A DNA stretch of 64,000 nucleotides from Erysipelotrichales bacterium (GCA_017532345.1 JAFXJJ010000094.1:27099-91098), one strand, 5' to 3'. Shown: positions 26,135 through 36,775, numbered from the stretch's first letter. A program made the numbers and translations. The notes: a model not told the origin generated them from the sequence alone.

Positions 26135-26485
26135 ATGAAACGATTATTAATTGCTGTTGGTGCTATTGCAGCTACAACATTAGCTATTGAAAAGATGATT
26201 GAATATGCGATGAAGCAAGATGAAACTGATGATATGGAATTCACTAGCGAAGAGCCTTGTGATGAAGTAGCTGAGGAATTTATCTGCTTAAATGAAGTAG
26301 AAGAACCAGAGCCAGAAGTAGAAGAAGTTGTTGAAGAATCTGTAGAAGCTGAAGAAGATGCATTTGATACATTTGTGGATGATGCAGGTAATGCGGTGAA
26401 AGAAATTGGTAGTAAAGTACGTAGCTTCTTAAATGATTTACCAAAAATCAGTATTACTATCAACGTTGATAAGAATGAAAAATAG
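26135..26485 (+). CDS. Acidic membrane-anchored protein, unknown
   Basis: A 116-residue protein I do not recognise. One N-terminal hydrophobic segment (about 3-20) is followed by a strongly acidic stretch with repeated Glu-Val pairs (about 40-80) and a short amphipathic tail (AGNAVKEIGSKVRSFLNDL) resembling the ends of YtxH-type proteins. A good AGGAGG precedes the ATG. It is followed eight bases on by the DUF896 gene, so the two are cotranscribed. Confidence 0.7.
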   Translation: MKRLLIAVGAIAATTLAIEKMIEYAMKQDETDDMEFTSEEPCDEVAEEFICLNEVEEPEPEVEEVVEESVEAEEDAFDTFVDDAGNAVKEIGSKVRSFLNDLPKISITINVDKNEK

Positions 26486-26493
26486 GGGTTAAA

Positions 26494-26703
26494 ATGAATA
26501 ACGAGAAAATTGAAAGAATAAATTTCCTCGCTAGAAAAAGTAAAAGTGAAGGATTAACAGAAGAAGAAAAATTTGAACAGGCTGAATTACGTAAGGAGTA
26601 TATTGAAGCTTATCGACGTAATTTAGAGAGTCAGCTACAAACTATTGTGGTAGTTGATGATAAGGGCAATCGTAGTAAATTAAAAAAGAAGAATGTAAAT
26701 TAG
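26494..26703 (+). CDS. DUF896 (UPF0291/YnzC-like) small protein
   Basis: A 69-residue helical protein. The segments KIERINFLARKSKSEGLTEE, then EQAELRKEYIEAYRRNLESQL, match the UPF0291/DUF896 family, a two-helix hairpin found across Bacillota. In Bacillus one member (YnzC) lies in the SOS yneA operon, but no SOS box is visible here. Its role is not established. The site before the ATG is GGGGT. A terminator overlaps its stop codon. Confidence 0.92.
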   Translation: MNNEKIERINFLARKSKSEGLTEEEKFEQAELRKEYIEAYRRNLESQLQTIVVVDDKGNRSKLKKKNVN

Positions 26704-26729
26704 GCTATTTTCATATAATAGCCTTTTTT
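26703..26729 (+). terminator. Terminator after the DUF896 gene
   Basis: 7-bp stem (26703-26709 with 26717-26723), loop of 7, six T. Confidence 0.8.
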
Positions 26730-26750
26730 ATGGTTTGGTTAGTATAGTGG

Positions 26751-26759
26751 TGTTATAAT
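26751..26759 (+). promoter_or_regulatory. Extended -10 promoter of ilvE
   Basis: TGTTATAAT, an extended -10 element 22 bases before the ilvE start at 26782. No normal -35 is clear. Confidence 0.5.
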
Positions 26760-26781
26760 AATGGTAGTGGAGGGAGTTATT

Positions 26782-27846
26782 ATGGATATTAAAGTTATTA
26801 GAAGTCAAAATTTAAAGACTAAGCCTGATGTAAATACATTAGGTTTTGGAAAGTATTTCACTGATCATATGTTCTTAATGGACTATACCGAAGGTATTGG
26901 ATGGCATGATGCACGAATTGTACCTTATGGTCCACTTGAATTAGATCCAGCAACGATGGTGCTACATTATGCTCAGGAAACCTTTGAAGGAATGAAGGCA
27001 TATCGTAGAAAGGATGGGAAGATTCAATTATTCCGTCCAGCAATGAATGCTAGAAGAATGCAACAAAGTAATGAGAGATTATGTATTCCTGCTTTACCAG
27101 TAGAGGACTTCGTGGAAGCTGTGAAGGCAATTGTGCGTGTTGATAGTGAATGGGTACCATCAAAGGAAGGTACATCATTATATATTCGTCCATTTATGTA
27201 TGCAACAGAAGCCGCAGTTGGTGTACATGCGGCAAAGAGTTATCAATTTGTGATTATATGTTGTAGTGTAGGTGCATATTACTTAAATGGTATTACACCA
27301 GTTAAGATTTATGTAGAGAGTGAATATGTACGTGCTGTTAAGGGTGGTACTGGCTTTGCGAAGTGTGGTGGTAACTATGCATCTAGTATCATTGCGCAAA
27401 AGAAGGCTCAAGAGCTTGGTTATACGCAGGTATTATGGTTAGATGCTATCGAACATAAATACGTAGAAGAGGTTGGTACTATGAATGCGATGTTTGTAGT
27501 TGATGGTAAGATTTATACTTCACCAATTAATGGCTCAGTATTACCAGGTATCACTAGAGATTCATGTCTACATATTTTACGAAGCTGGGGATATGAAGTA
27601 CATGAAGAAGCACTATCAATTGATGAATTAATGGAAGCGGGAAGAAATGGCACACTACAAGAGTGCTTTGGGACAGGTACAGCTGCTGTTATTTCACCGA
27701 TTGGAGAATTATTTTATAATGGTGAAACCATTGTTATTAATAATGGTGAATTAGGAACTCTTACAAAACGTTTATATGATGAATTAACAGGTATTCAATG
27801 GGGAAATTGTAAAGATACATATAATTGGTGTGTAGAAATCGATTAG
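26782..27846 (+). CDS. ilvE: Branched-chain amino acid aminotransferase
   Basis: A 354-residue PLP enzyme of fold type IV that interconverts leucine, isoleucine and valine with their 2-oxo acids. The group II type is shown by the PLP-lysine region FAKCGGNYASS, the RPFMYATE segment, EEVGTMNAMFVVD and GTGTAAVISPIG. The length is normal for this class. GGAGGG precedes the ATG at 26782; the frame is open from 26761 but that start lies before the ribosome site. It is a single-gene unit between DUF896 and the glycerol operon. Confidence 0.94.
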   Translation: MDIKVIRSQNLKTKPDVNTLGFGKYFTDHMFLMDYTEGIGWHDARIVPYGPLELDPATMVLHYAQETFEGMKAYRRKDGKIQLFRPAMNARRMQQSNERLCIPALPVEDFVEAVKAIVRVDSEWVPSKEGTSLYIRPFMYATEAAVGVHAAKSYQFVIICCSVGAYYLNGITPVKIYVESEYVRAVKGGTGFAKCGGNYASSIIAQKKAQELGYTQVLWLDAIEHKYVEEVGTMNAMFVVDGKIYTSPINGSVLPGITRDSCLHILRSWGYEVHEEALSIDELMEAGRNGTLQECFGTGTAAVISPIGELFYNGETIVINNGELGTLTKRLYDELTGIQWGNCKDTYNWCVEID

Positions 27847-29454
<1,608 letters not shown>

Positions 29455-29530
29455 AAGTATTAATAATAGGAATAATAAGATTTTCTTATTTGAAAGATGA
29501 TAGGAAAGACTGAATTGTTATATCTTCTCA

Positions 29531-29559
29531 TTTACAAATTAACAATAATAGTTTAGAAT
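29531..29559 (+). promoter_or_regulatory. Promoter of the glycerol-3-phosphate dehydrogenase operon
   Basis: TTTACA (29531-29536), exactly 17 bases, TAGAAT (29554-29559): each box is one base from consensus. Transcription would begin near 29566 and pass through the terminator at 29586-29637 before the first gene. Confidence 0.7.
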
Positions 29560-29585
29560 AAGAATACAAGTTAATCAGTGAACAG

Positions 29586-29637
29586 AGACACTATGAGAAT
29601 TCAGGATGTAAAGAATGATTTTTTGTAGTGTCTTTTT
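29586..29637 (+). terminator. Leader terminator (candidate GlpP attenuator)
   Basis: Perfect 8-bp stem AGACACTA/TAGTGTCT (29586-29593 with 29626-29633) enclosing 32 bases, then five T at 29633-29637. It ends only 21 bases before the start of the dehydrogenase gene and lies inside the leader, so it would stop transcription unless antiterminated. The operon's last gene codes for a GlpP-type antiterminator, whose Bacillus homolog acts on glp leaders. Confidence 0.7.
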
Positions 29638-29657
29638 GTATGCAGGAGGATAAAGAT

Positions 29658-31091
29658 ATGCAAGATGTTGTAATTATAGGAGCTGGTATTATTGGTAGCT
29701 TCCTAGCTCATGATTTAAGTAAGTATGATTTAAAAGTATGTGTCATTGATAAAGAAAACGACGTTGCTAATGAAACAACAATGGCTAATAGTGCAATTGT
29801 TCACTCAGGACATGATCCTAAGGATGATACACTTAAAGCTAAGTTAAATCTACGTGGTAATGAAATGTATGAAGATATTTGTAAGAAGCTACATGTAGAT
29901 TTTAAACGTATTGGTGCTTATGTAGTGGCAACAAATGATGAAGAATTAGAAGAATTATCACGTTTATACGAACAATCTAAACGTCGTAATGTACCTGTAC
30001 GTTATGTAGAACGTGAAGAATTAGTTAAGAATGAACCTAATATTTCTGATATCGCAATTCGTGCTATTGATTTACCATCAACAGGGATTATTTATCCTTG
30101 GGAAGTAGCGATTGCCCTAATGGAAGTGGCAGTTGCCAATGGTGTAGATTTACACTTAGGTGAAGAAGTAACAGCAATTGAAAAGAGTGAAAATGGTTAT
30201 AAGGTAATCACATCTAAAGGTGTTATTGAAACTAAGTATGTATTAAATGCTGCTGGTGTATTTGCTGATGATATTTACCGTATGGTTAGCGATAATGTAG
30301 AGTTTGATATTACACCAAGAAAAGGTGAATACTTTGTATTAGATAAGTTAAATCAACCATTAGTAAATCATATCTTATATCCTATTCCTTCACAAAAGGG
30401 TAAGGGTGTATTAGTACTTCCTACTACCCATGGCAATACATTATTAGGACCTAGTAGTGATTTTGTAGATGATAAGAAGGGTATTAATAACACATCTGAT
30501 TATTTAGGATATGTTAGAAGAGAAGTAGGAAAATTAGTTAAGAATGTACCAATGGATAAAGTTATTCGTAACTTTGCTGGTTTAAGACCTACAAGTTCTA
30601 CACATGATTTCATTATTGAAGAAGCTAAGGATGCACCTAATTTCATCAATGTTGCTGGTATTGAATCACCAGGACTTGCAAGTGCACCTGCTATTAGTGA
30701 ATATGTGATTGAAACAATCTTAAAGAATAAATTAGCACTAGTTAAGAAGAGTGATGCAATTGATTCATTACCTCCTATTACTGATATGAAGAAGCTTACA
30801 GAAGAAGAACGCAATGCGAAGATTAAAGAAGATCCTAGATATGGTCATATCATTTGTCGATGTGAACAAATTAGTGAAGGTGAAATCGTTGAAGCCATTC
30901 ATCGTAATGTAGGAGCTACTAGTGTTAAGTCTATCAAGAAACGTGTACGTCCAGGTATGGGTAGATGTCAAGGTGGATTCTGTGAACCATTAGTAGTTGA
31001 AATTCTTGCGAGAGAATTGGCTAAACAAAAGAATGACATTGTTTATGATGATGTAGAATCAAATGTCTTAGTAGCAAAGAAGGGAGCTTAA
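29658..31091 (+). CDS. FAD-dependent glycerol-3-phosphate dehydrogenase-like, with BFD [2Fe-2S] domain
   Basis: A 477-residue flavoprotein. The N-terminal Rossmann motif VVIIGAGIIGSFLAHDL starts a DAO-type FAD domain (about 1-370). The C-terminal BFD-like domain (about 395-455) binds a [2Fe-2S] cluster through four cysteines: CRC in HIICRCEQISE, and two in GMGRCQGGFCEP. This is the plan of anaerobic GlpA-like dehydrogenases, which oxidise glycerol 3-phosphate to dihydroxyacetone phosphate. The next two genes (FAD/NAD reductase and DUF1667) complete the set seen in Bacillota. AGGAGG supports the ATG at 29658. The gene might also be called glpO by some annotators, but the iron-sulfur domain argues against an oxidase. 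Confidence 0.85.
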   Translation: MQDVVIIGAGIIGSFLAHDLSKYDLKVCVIDKENDVANETTMANSAIVHSGHDPKDDTLKAKLNLRGNEMYEDICKKLHVDFKRIGAYVVATNDEELEELSRLYEQSKRRNVPVRYVEREELVKNEPNISDIAIRAIDLPSTGIIYPWEVAIALMEVAVANGVDLHLGEEVTAIEKSENGYKVITSKGVIETKYVLNAAGVFADDIYRMVSDNVEFDITPRKGEYFVLDKLNQPLVNHILYPIPSQKGKGVLVLPTTHGNTLLGPSSDFVDDKKGINNTSDYLGYVRREVGKLVKNVPMDKVIRNFAGLRPTSSTHDFIIEEAKDAPNFINVAGIESPGLASAPAISEYVIETILKNKLALVKKSDAIDSLPPITDMKKLTEEERNAKIKEDPRYGHIICRCEQISEGEIVEAIHRNVGATSVKSIKKRVRPGMGRCQGGFCEPLVVEILARELAKQKNDIVYDDVESNVLVAKKGA

Positions 31092-31094
31092 ATC

Positions 31095-32348
31095 ATGCGT
31101 GAAGTAGATGTTGTTGTTATTGGTGGTGGCTCTGCTGGATTAGCTGCTGCATGTAAATGTAAAGAGGAAGGTATTGAAAATGTTGTAGTTCTTGAACGTG
31201 ATAAAGAACTAGGTGGTATTTTAAATCAATGTATTCATAATGGATTTGGATTACACACATTTAATGAAGAATTATCTGGACCTGCTTATGCTGAACGCTT
31301 TATTGATAAGGCTAAAGCATTAAATGTTGAATGTAAGTTAAATACTATGGTAACGCATATTTCTAAGGATAAAGTAGTAGAATATGTAAATCCTGAAGAA
31401 GGCTATGTAAGAGTACAAGCTAAGGCTATCGTATTAGCGATGGGTTGTAGAGAAAGAACTAGAGGAGCTATCAGTATTCCAGGATATCGTCCAGTAGGTG
31501 TATACAATGCTGGTACTGCTCAACGTTATTTAAATATGGATGGATATCTAGTAGGTAAACGTGTATTCATCTTAGGTAGTGGTGATATTGGATTAATCAT
31601 GGCTCGTCGTATGACACTTGAAGGTGCTAAGGTTTTAGGTGTAGCTGAAATTATGCCATATTCTAATGGTTTAGCACGTAATATGAAGCAATGTTTAGAA
31701 GATTTCGACATTCCACTATACTTAAGTCATACAATTACTAATATTGAAGGTAAAGAACGTGTTAGTGGTGTAACTATTTCAGAAGTAGATAGTAATCGTA
31801 ATGTAGTTCCTGGTACTGAAAAGCACTTTGATGTAGATACATTATTACTATCAGTAGGTTTAATTCCTGAAAACTCATTAACTGAAGAAGCTGAAATTGA
31901 GATGAATCCTGTAACTAAAGGTGCAATGGTTAATGAATCATATGAAACTAGTATTCCAGGTATCTTTGCTTGTGGTAACGTATTACACGTTCATGACCTA
32001 GTAGACTTCGTAAGTGCTGAGGGTGCTAAGGCTGGTGAAAGTGCAGCTCGCTATATTCGTGAAGAATTAAAATCAGCTGGTGGATTTAATTGTAAGGCAA
32101 AACAAAACGTATCTTATGTAATGCCAACACGTATTAATGTAGAGAACGTTAAGGATAAAGTAGAATTCTTATTCAGAGTTCGTGTACAAGCTAGAAATGC
32201 TACTTTAAACTTATATAAAGATGGAGAATTATTCCGTTCTATTCCAAAGCGTCATGTAGCACCTGCGGAAATGGAAAAATTAATTATGAAGAAGAGTGAT
32301 TTAGAAGGTATCAAAGAATCATTCGAAATAGAATTGGTGGTGGATTAA
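31095..32348 (+). CDS. NAD(P)/FAD-dependent oxidoreductase (GlpB-like partner)
   Basis: A 417-residue two-dinucleotide-fold flavoprotein. The FAD motif VVIGGGSAGLAAACKCKEE is at the N terminus, followed by ALVLAMGCRER-like (AIVLAMGCRERTRG) and the NAD motif FILGSGDIGLIMARRMT near residue 160. The second FAD motif GIFACGNVLHVHDLVDFVS is near 300. In this gene order it probably passes electrons from the GlpA-like subunit to an acceptor such as NAD or a quinone. It follows the dehydrogenase gene by three bases and precedes DUF1667 by one. Confidence 0.87.
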   Translation: MREVDVVVIGGGSAGLAAACKCKEEGIENVVVLERDKELGGILNQCIHNGFGLHTFNEELSGPAYAERFIDKAKALNVECKLNTMVTHISKDKVVEYVNPEEGYVRVQAKAIVLAMGCRERTRGAISIPGYRPVGVYNAGTAQRYLNMDGYLVGKRVFILGSGDIGLIMARRMTLEGAKVLGVAEIMPYSNGLARNMKQCLEDFDIPLYLSHTITNIEGKERVSGVTISEVDSNRNVVPGTEKHFDVDTLLLSVGLIPENSLTEEAEIEMNPVTKGAMVNESYETSIPGIFACGNVLHVHDLVDFVSAEGAKAGESAARYIREELKSAGGFNCKAKQNVSYVMPTRINVENVKDKVEFLFRVRVQARNATLNLYKDGELFRSIPKRHVAPAEMEKLIMKKSDLEGIKESFEIELVVD

Positions 32349-32349
32349 T

Positions 32350-32718
32350 ATGGAGAAGGAAATGGTATGTATTAACTGTCCAATGTCTTGTCATTTAAAG
32401 GTGACATTAGAGGATGGTCAAGTAAAAGCAGTTAGTGGGAACACATGTCCTAGAGGTGAAACATATGCCATTAAGGAACTAACAAATCCTACTCGTATGT
32501 TGACATCAACAGTGAATATTAAAGGGGCAATCCATAATGGGTTACCAGTAATTACTAGTGGTGATATTCCGAAGGATAAGATTTTTGATGTAATGAAGGA
32601 AATTACTGCAGCAGAAGTTTGTGCTCCAGTTAAAATCAATGACGTTATTATTAAAGATGTATGTGGTTTAGGGGTAGATATTATCGCAAGCCGTTCAATG
32701 GAGAAGGTAAATGATTAA
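32350..32718 (+). CDS. DUF1667 cysteine-rich protein
   Basis: A 122-residue protein. The N terminus has MVCINCPMSCHL (Cys7, Cys10, Cys14) and later NTCPRGE, a four-cysteine arrangement reminiscent of the iron-sulfur site of molybdopterin oxidoreductases. DUF1667 proteins regularly accompany the two flavoproteins upstream, so it is probably a small electron-transfer subunit or cofactor of the dehydrogenase. Further cysteines occur in AEVCAPVK and KDVCGLGV. It overlaps the glpP gene by eight bases. Confidence 0.88.
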   Translation: MEKEMVCINCPMSCHLKVTLEDGQVKAVSGNTCPRGETYAIKELTNPTRMLTSTVNIKGAIHNGLPVITSGDIPKDKIFDVMKEITAAEVCAPVKINDVIIKDVCGLGVDIIASRSMEKVND

Positions 32719-33268
32719 TAACCAGACTTGTTTACCAGCCATATCAACCATGAAGGAATATGAGAAGTTCTTAAAGAGTTCATTAGAGTGGTGTATTCTA
32801 TTAGATTTCCATGTTTCTTTAGTAGAGGGTATGATTAAAGAAGCTCATAATGCCAATAAGAAGATAATTATTCACTTAGATTTAATGAAGGGAGTATCTA
32901 CTGATGAGTATGGCTGTGAATTCTTATGTCAGAAGCTTAAATGTGATGGGATTATCTCTACGAAATCTAAGGTGATTGAAAGTGCCAAGAAGAATAAGAA
33001 GATTGCGATTCAACGAATGTTCTTAATTGATTCACGCTCACTTGAGAAGGGCTTAAATCAATTACGTGTGTCAGCACCTGATTATGTTGAGATATTACCA
33101 GGTATTGCTTATGAGATATTGCCTATGGTGAAAGAGCGATTAGATATGCCATTAATGAGTGGTGGTCTAATTAAAAATTGCGAAATGATTGATCGTTGCA
33201 TTGAATATGGTGCTACACTTGTCAGTGTTGGCTCATTAGAATTAGCGATAGAATATCAGGATAAATAA
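32711..33268 (+). CDS. glpP: GlpP-type glycerol operon antiterminator
   Basis: A 185-residue TIM-barrel-like RNA-binding regulator. Segments KKIIIHLDLMKGVSTDEYG, CDGIISTKSKVIESAKK, PDYVEILPGIAYEI and PLMSGGLIKNCEMIDRCIEYG are those of GlpP. In Bacillus subtilis, GlpP with glycerol 3-phosphate binds the glp leader and prevents termination. Here the gene is the last of the operon whose leader contains a terminator (29586-29637), which would form a self-reinforcing circuit. It overlaps the DUF1667 gene. Confidence 0.92.
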   Translation: MINNQTCLPAISTMKEYEKFLKSSLEWCILLDFHVSLVEGMIKEAHNANKKIIIHLDLMKGVSTDEYGCEFLCQKLKCDGIISTKSKVIESAKKNKKIAIQRMFLIDSRSLEKGLNQLRVSAPDYVEILPGIAYEILPMVKERLDMPLMSGGLIKNCEMIDRCIEYGATLVSVGSLELAIEYQDK

Positions 33269-33272
33269 ATGT

Positions 33273-33306
33273 GGTCAGTTCGTTATGAACTGACCTTTGT
33301 TTATTT
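33273..33306 (+). terminator. Terminator of the glycerol operon
   Basis: Perfect 9-bp stem (33273-33281 with 33287-33295), loop GTTAT, then TTTGTTTATTT. Confidence 0.85.
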
Positions 33307-33582
33307 GCGAAAATGCTGATAAACACAAGCTTTTTAATATCATATTTAAAACTTTAAAATTGATGTTTAAAATAATAATTTGATATTTATTTTGAAAATA
33401 TGATTTAAATTACTATGGATTAACCATTGTATATAGAAGATGTTGAGTATTAGTATAATAAATATTAATGAAAAATAGGCAACATCAAAAACACTCAATA
33501 AAACACTTCAAAAGTACCGAATATCCATTGGGGGAGTGGATGGAATTTTAATATTGATGATTGTCTACAAATACTTTTAACT
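33307..33582. other. AT-rich intergenic region without a gene
   Basis: Between two convergent terminators. Very AT-rich, with stop codons in all frames, a single TATAAT at about 33456 and a short imperfect repeat (TTGAGTATT near 33443; ACACTCAATA near 33491). I see no supported gene or RNA here. Confidence 0.5.
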
Positions 33583-33620
33583 ACAAAAAATCCCCTTAAA
33601 ACAATTCCTTTTTTAAGGGG
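33583..33620 (-). terminator. Terminator of rqcH
   Basis: On the minus strand a 10-bp stem (33620-33611 with 33601-33592), loop of 9, then a T run (33590-33585). Confidence 0.88.
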
Positions 33621-33630
33621 AGATTAAATA

Positions 33631-35277
33631 CTATCGTTTATTTAAACAAGTAATCTTATTTACGGCATCTTCTTCAGGGTCAATGTAGATTGTTTTATAA
33701 TTACCAATAGCTACAAAGCCTAGGGCCGAGTTAGGCACCTTCTTTAGTTGTTTAACTGGTGTGTAGTTAACAGGTACACTAGAGGAATTACGCCCTTTTG
33801 AATAATAGGCAGCTAGCATGGCAGCAGCACGGATTACTGTTTCACTAGGATCATCACTATCAATGATGACATGAGAGCCATGCATATCCTTAACGTGCAT
33901 CCAAATATCTGTTTTCTTAGCTTGTTTCCAAGTAAGATAATCATTCTGAATATTGTTCTTACCTACATGTATCTTTACATCATCAACTACATATGTAAGG
34001 AAAGCAGGTATTTGTGGCTTCTTCTTACGAATTTTAGATTGTTGATGCTTCATGTATCCTTTATTAGCTAATTCTTGACGGATTTCCTTTGCATCATTGA
34101 AGTTAGCCTGTTCAAGCTGTGCTTCTAGTAATTCAAAATATGCGATTTCATTCTTACATAGTTCAATTTGTTCAGCAACAATGATTTGCGCATTCTTACT
34201 CTTATTGTACTTTTGGTACATCTTCTTCGCATTGTATCGAGCATCAAACTTAGGGTCTAATGGAATACGTATTAGCTCTTCAGTTTCAAAATCAGGTAGG
34301 AATGCTTCTTTGGCACCTTTCTCTACTTGATATCCATAGGCATATAGTAAATCACCATAGATTCGATATTTCTCGCAATCATAGGCATCTTCAATCGTTT
34401 TCACAAGCTTCTTAAGCTTATTTTGGTTTTTATTTAGTTCTTTTCTCACAAACCTAAATAAATCACCTGTTTGTTGTTTGATGCGATCTTTTTCTTCTTT
34501 GTTGTAGTAAATTACATCAAAGCCTTCCATTAAATCATATGTATGATATGGTAGGTTTAAATGCTTTAATTCAATACAATGATATTCTTCACTACCGTTA
34601 ATAGAGTATAAATACATTGTATATGAAGAAGCAATTTCATTCATAATATCCTTAAAGTCTTCACCATTATGTAAACGATATTCTACTTCTGTTGATAGTA
34701 ATGGAGAGAAGCCGTGGAACTGCTTGTGTAATGGTAATGTATCATCAATTTCAGTAGCAATGAATGGATCTTTCTTATCTTGTACTTCAACAGGCTTATA
34801 CATCGCTGAAGGTACAATAATGCGTTTTGAGTTCTCATATGGAGGAATACGCTTCATGGCATCAATAATCTTACCATTCTCATCACATAGAATCACATTC
34901 GCGTATTTTCCCATTAACTCAATGTATAGTCGAGATACTACTAAATCACCAACTTCATTACGTACTTGAATATCAAAGTAGAAGATACGATCTAATCCTT
35001 GTTGATGGAATTCTAAGATAATACCATTCTCTAAATGCTTTCTTAGTAGCATTGTAAAGTTACTAGGTATTTCTGGTGTAGGATATGAACGAGTTGTGAT
35101 GTTCATTCTTGCGAAATTTGGATGAGTTGATACCATTATTTTAAAGTTCTTACGATTACCATGACAATGTAGTAATAGTTCAGTATCACTAATACAATAT
35201 ACCTTATTAATCTTAGCAGGTAAGTACTCACTCATTTGTTTATGGATTTGATGTAGGAATAAACCATCAATGCTCAT
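33631..35277 (-). CDS. rqcH: RqcH/NFACT ribosome quality-control protein
   Basis: A 548-residue protein of the Rqc2/NEMF family, formerly annotated as fibronectin-binding protein (FbpA/YloA). The NFACT-N domain begins SIDGLFLHQIHKQMSEYLPAKINKVY. A long coiled-coil region (about 265-420) follows, and the NFACT-R domain near the C terminus has KKTDIWMHVKDMHGSHVII. RqcH binds stalled 50S-tRNA complexes and adds alanine tails that mark nascent chains for decay. The conserved Asp-Arg pair of the N domain is not placed with certainty. It is a single-gene unit with a terminator. AGTGAGGGA precedes the ATG. Confidence 0.94.
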   Translation of the reverse strand: MSIDGLFLHQIHKQMSEYLPAKINKVYCISDTELLLHCHGNRKNFKIMVSTHPNFARMNITTRSYPTPEIPSNFTMLLRKHLENGIILEFHQQGLDRIFYFDIQVRNEVGDLVVSRLYIELMGKYANVILCDENGKIIDAMKRIPPYENSKRIIVPSAMYKPVEVQDKKDPFIATEIDDTLPLHKQFHGFSPLLSTEVEYRLHNGEDFKDIMNEIASSYTMYLYSINGSEEYHCIELKHLNLPYHTYDLMEGFDVIYYNKEEKDRIKQQTGDLFRFVRKELNKNQNKLKKLVKTIEDAYDCEKYRIYGDLLYAYGYQVEKGAKEAFLPDFETEELIRIPLDPKFDARYNAKKMYQKYNKSKNAQIIVAEQIELCKNEIAYFELLEAQLEQANFNDAKEIRQELANKGYMKHQQSKIRKKKPQIPAFLTYVVDDVKIHVGKNNIQNDYLTWKQAKKTDIWMHVKDMHGSHVIIDSDDPSETVIRAAAMLAAYYSKGRNSSSVPVNYTPVKQLKKVPNSALGFVAIGNYKTIYIDPEEDAVNKITCLNKR

Positions 35278-35428
35278 ATAAATCCCTCACTTTCAACTAT
35301 AGTATCATACCACATTATTAGGTATTTAGAAATATTTCATGTTTAAACTTTATATTATGTAAATTAGAATATTGCTTTACAAAAACTAGCTAAGTATCAT
35401 CTCTTGTGAGAATAAATAAGTGTTATAT

Positions 35429-36724
35429 TTATTTTTCAAGGCAACCAGAATCAAGCAAAAAGTCATAAATACTCATAGTTAAAATACCATAGTCATCATA
35501 ATATGGCTGCACAATATCTTTCGTAATAATAATCTTCTTGAAAGAATCATCAATCTTTCTAAATGGTCTGATTTCTTGCTTACGTTTTGCTTCATCAGGC
35601 AACGAATATGCTGACTGAATATAGTATTTGGAAGAGCCTAGATTACATACAAAATCGACTTCCAATTGTTTTCGATTTATCTTACCGTCTTGATCTTTCT
35701 CCACGACAGTAACAACACCAACATCTACGCTGTAACCGCGCATACGCAATTCATTGTAGATTACATTTTCCATTGAATGTGTCTGTTCGAACTGACGGAA
35801 GTTGATCCTAGCATTGCGAAGTCCAAGATCAGAAAAATAATACTTCTTTGGAGTCTCAATATACGCCTTTCCTTTAATGTCGTATCTTTGTGCAGACTCG
35901 ATTAAGAATGAGTCTTCAAAACAATCTAGATATTTTTTTATTGTTTTCGAAGTAATTTTTGACTTCTTTACAGTCTTGAAAGTGTTTTTTAATTTTTCTG
36001 GATTTGCTAAAGAGCCAATGGCAGAAGAAAGAATATTTAATAGATCTTCCAATTCTTCTATGTTCTTAATGCGATTACGTTTGAAAATATCTCTAATATA
36101 AATTTCACTGAATAAATTCTGTAATGTCGTTGCTTTGTCACTAGCATCTTCACGAAGGACAACAAGTGGAATACCACCATAAAGCATATATTCGGATAAT
36201 CCCATATATTTATCGCCTTTATATATAGACATAAATTCAGCGAAACTTAGTGGATACATATGAATCTCATCTCCACGTCCAGCGAATTCTGTTACAATAT
36301 CTTTAGATAAAAATTTCGCATTGCTTCCAGTTACGAAGACATCCATATTATCTTTACGAAGATAACCGTTTAATACAGATTCAAAGCAATCCATCAGTTG
36401 TACTTCATCTAGAAGTAGATAGTACATACCATCTGCAGTAGTTTTAGAACGTATATATGCCATGAATTTCTCTGAGTTAACACCACGCTTTTCTTTTTCA
36501 ATTTGAATAAGATTTTCACCAATCAAATATAAGTCATCTGCTGAGTCAAAGGCAAACCGAATAATGTGATCAGCTTCAACACCTGAATTCAACAAATGAT
36601 TATAAAAAATATTGTTCAGTAGATAGGACTTTCCACACCTACGAATACCGGTAATTACCTTAATCAATCCATTATTCTTTCTTTTAATCAGTTTTTCTAA
36701 GTAAAAATCTCTTCTAATCTCCAT
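35429..36724 (-). CDS. AAA ATPase with DUF4143 domain
   Basis: A 431-residue ATPase of the COG1373 type. The AAA_14 domain (about 1-200) has Walker A TGIRRCGKSYLL and Walker B YYLLLDEVQLMD, with the sensor segment VFVTGSNAKFLS. The DUF4143 domain (about 200-410) includes YIETPKKYYFSDLGLRNARI and LEVDFVCNLGSSKYYIQ, which resembles a PD-(D/E)XK nuclease-like core (Asp, then Gln in place of the usual Glu/Gln-x-Lys). Such genes are common, often in several copies and variable between strains. Their role is not established. GGAGG lies before the ATG. A duplicated 38-base motif lies directly upstream. Confidence 0.9.
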   Translation of the reverse strand: MEIRRDFYLEKLIKRKNNGLIKVITGIRRCGKSYLLNNIFYNHLLNSGVEADHIIRFAFDSADDLYLIGENLIQIEKEKRGVNSEKFMAYIRSKTTADGMYYLLLDEVQLMDCFESVLNGYLRKDNMDVFVTGSNAKFLSKDIVTEFAGRGDEIHMYPLSFAEFMSIYKGDKYMGLSEYMLYGGIPLVVLREDASDKATTLQNLFSEIYIRDIFKRNRIKNIEELEDLLNILSSAIGSLANPEKLKNTFKTVKKSKITSKTIKKYLDCFEDSFLIESAQRYDIKGKAYIETPKKYYFSDLGLRNARINFRQFEQTHSMENVIYNELRMRGYSVDVGVVTVVEKDQDGKINRKQLEVDFVCNLGSSKYYIQSAYSLPDEAKRKQEIRPFRKIDDSFKKIIITKDIVQPYYDDYGILTMSIYDFLLDSGCLEK

Positions 36725-36737
36725 ATAGTGACCTCCT

Positions 36738-36775
36738 AGGAAAGATTTTTGTAACTATATACATTTTTCAGTTCT
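36738..36775. repeat. 38-base direct repeat, copy 1
   Basis: Identical in about 33 of 38 positions to 36822-36859, same orientation, 84 bases apart. The core reads GAAAGATTTTTG then ATATACATTTTTC. This copy ends at the ribosome site of the AAA ATPase gene. Confidence 0.75.

Noticed and set aside
33307..33582. Possible small RNA between the glycerol operon and rqcH
   Set aside because: A TATAAT exists, but there is no -35 box, no terminator on the plus strand and no conserved-looking structure.
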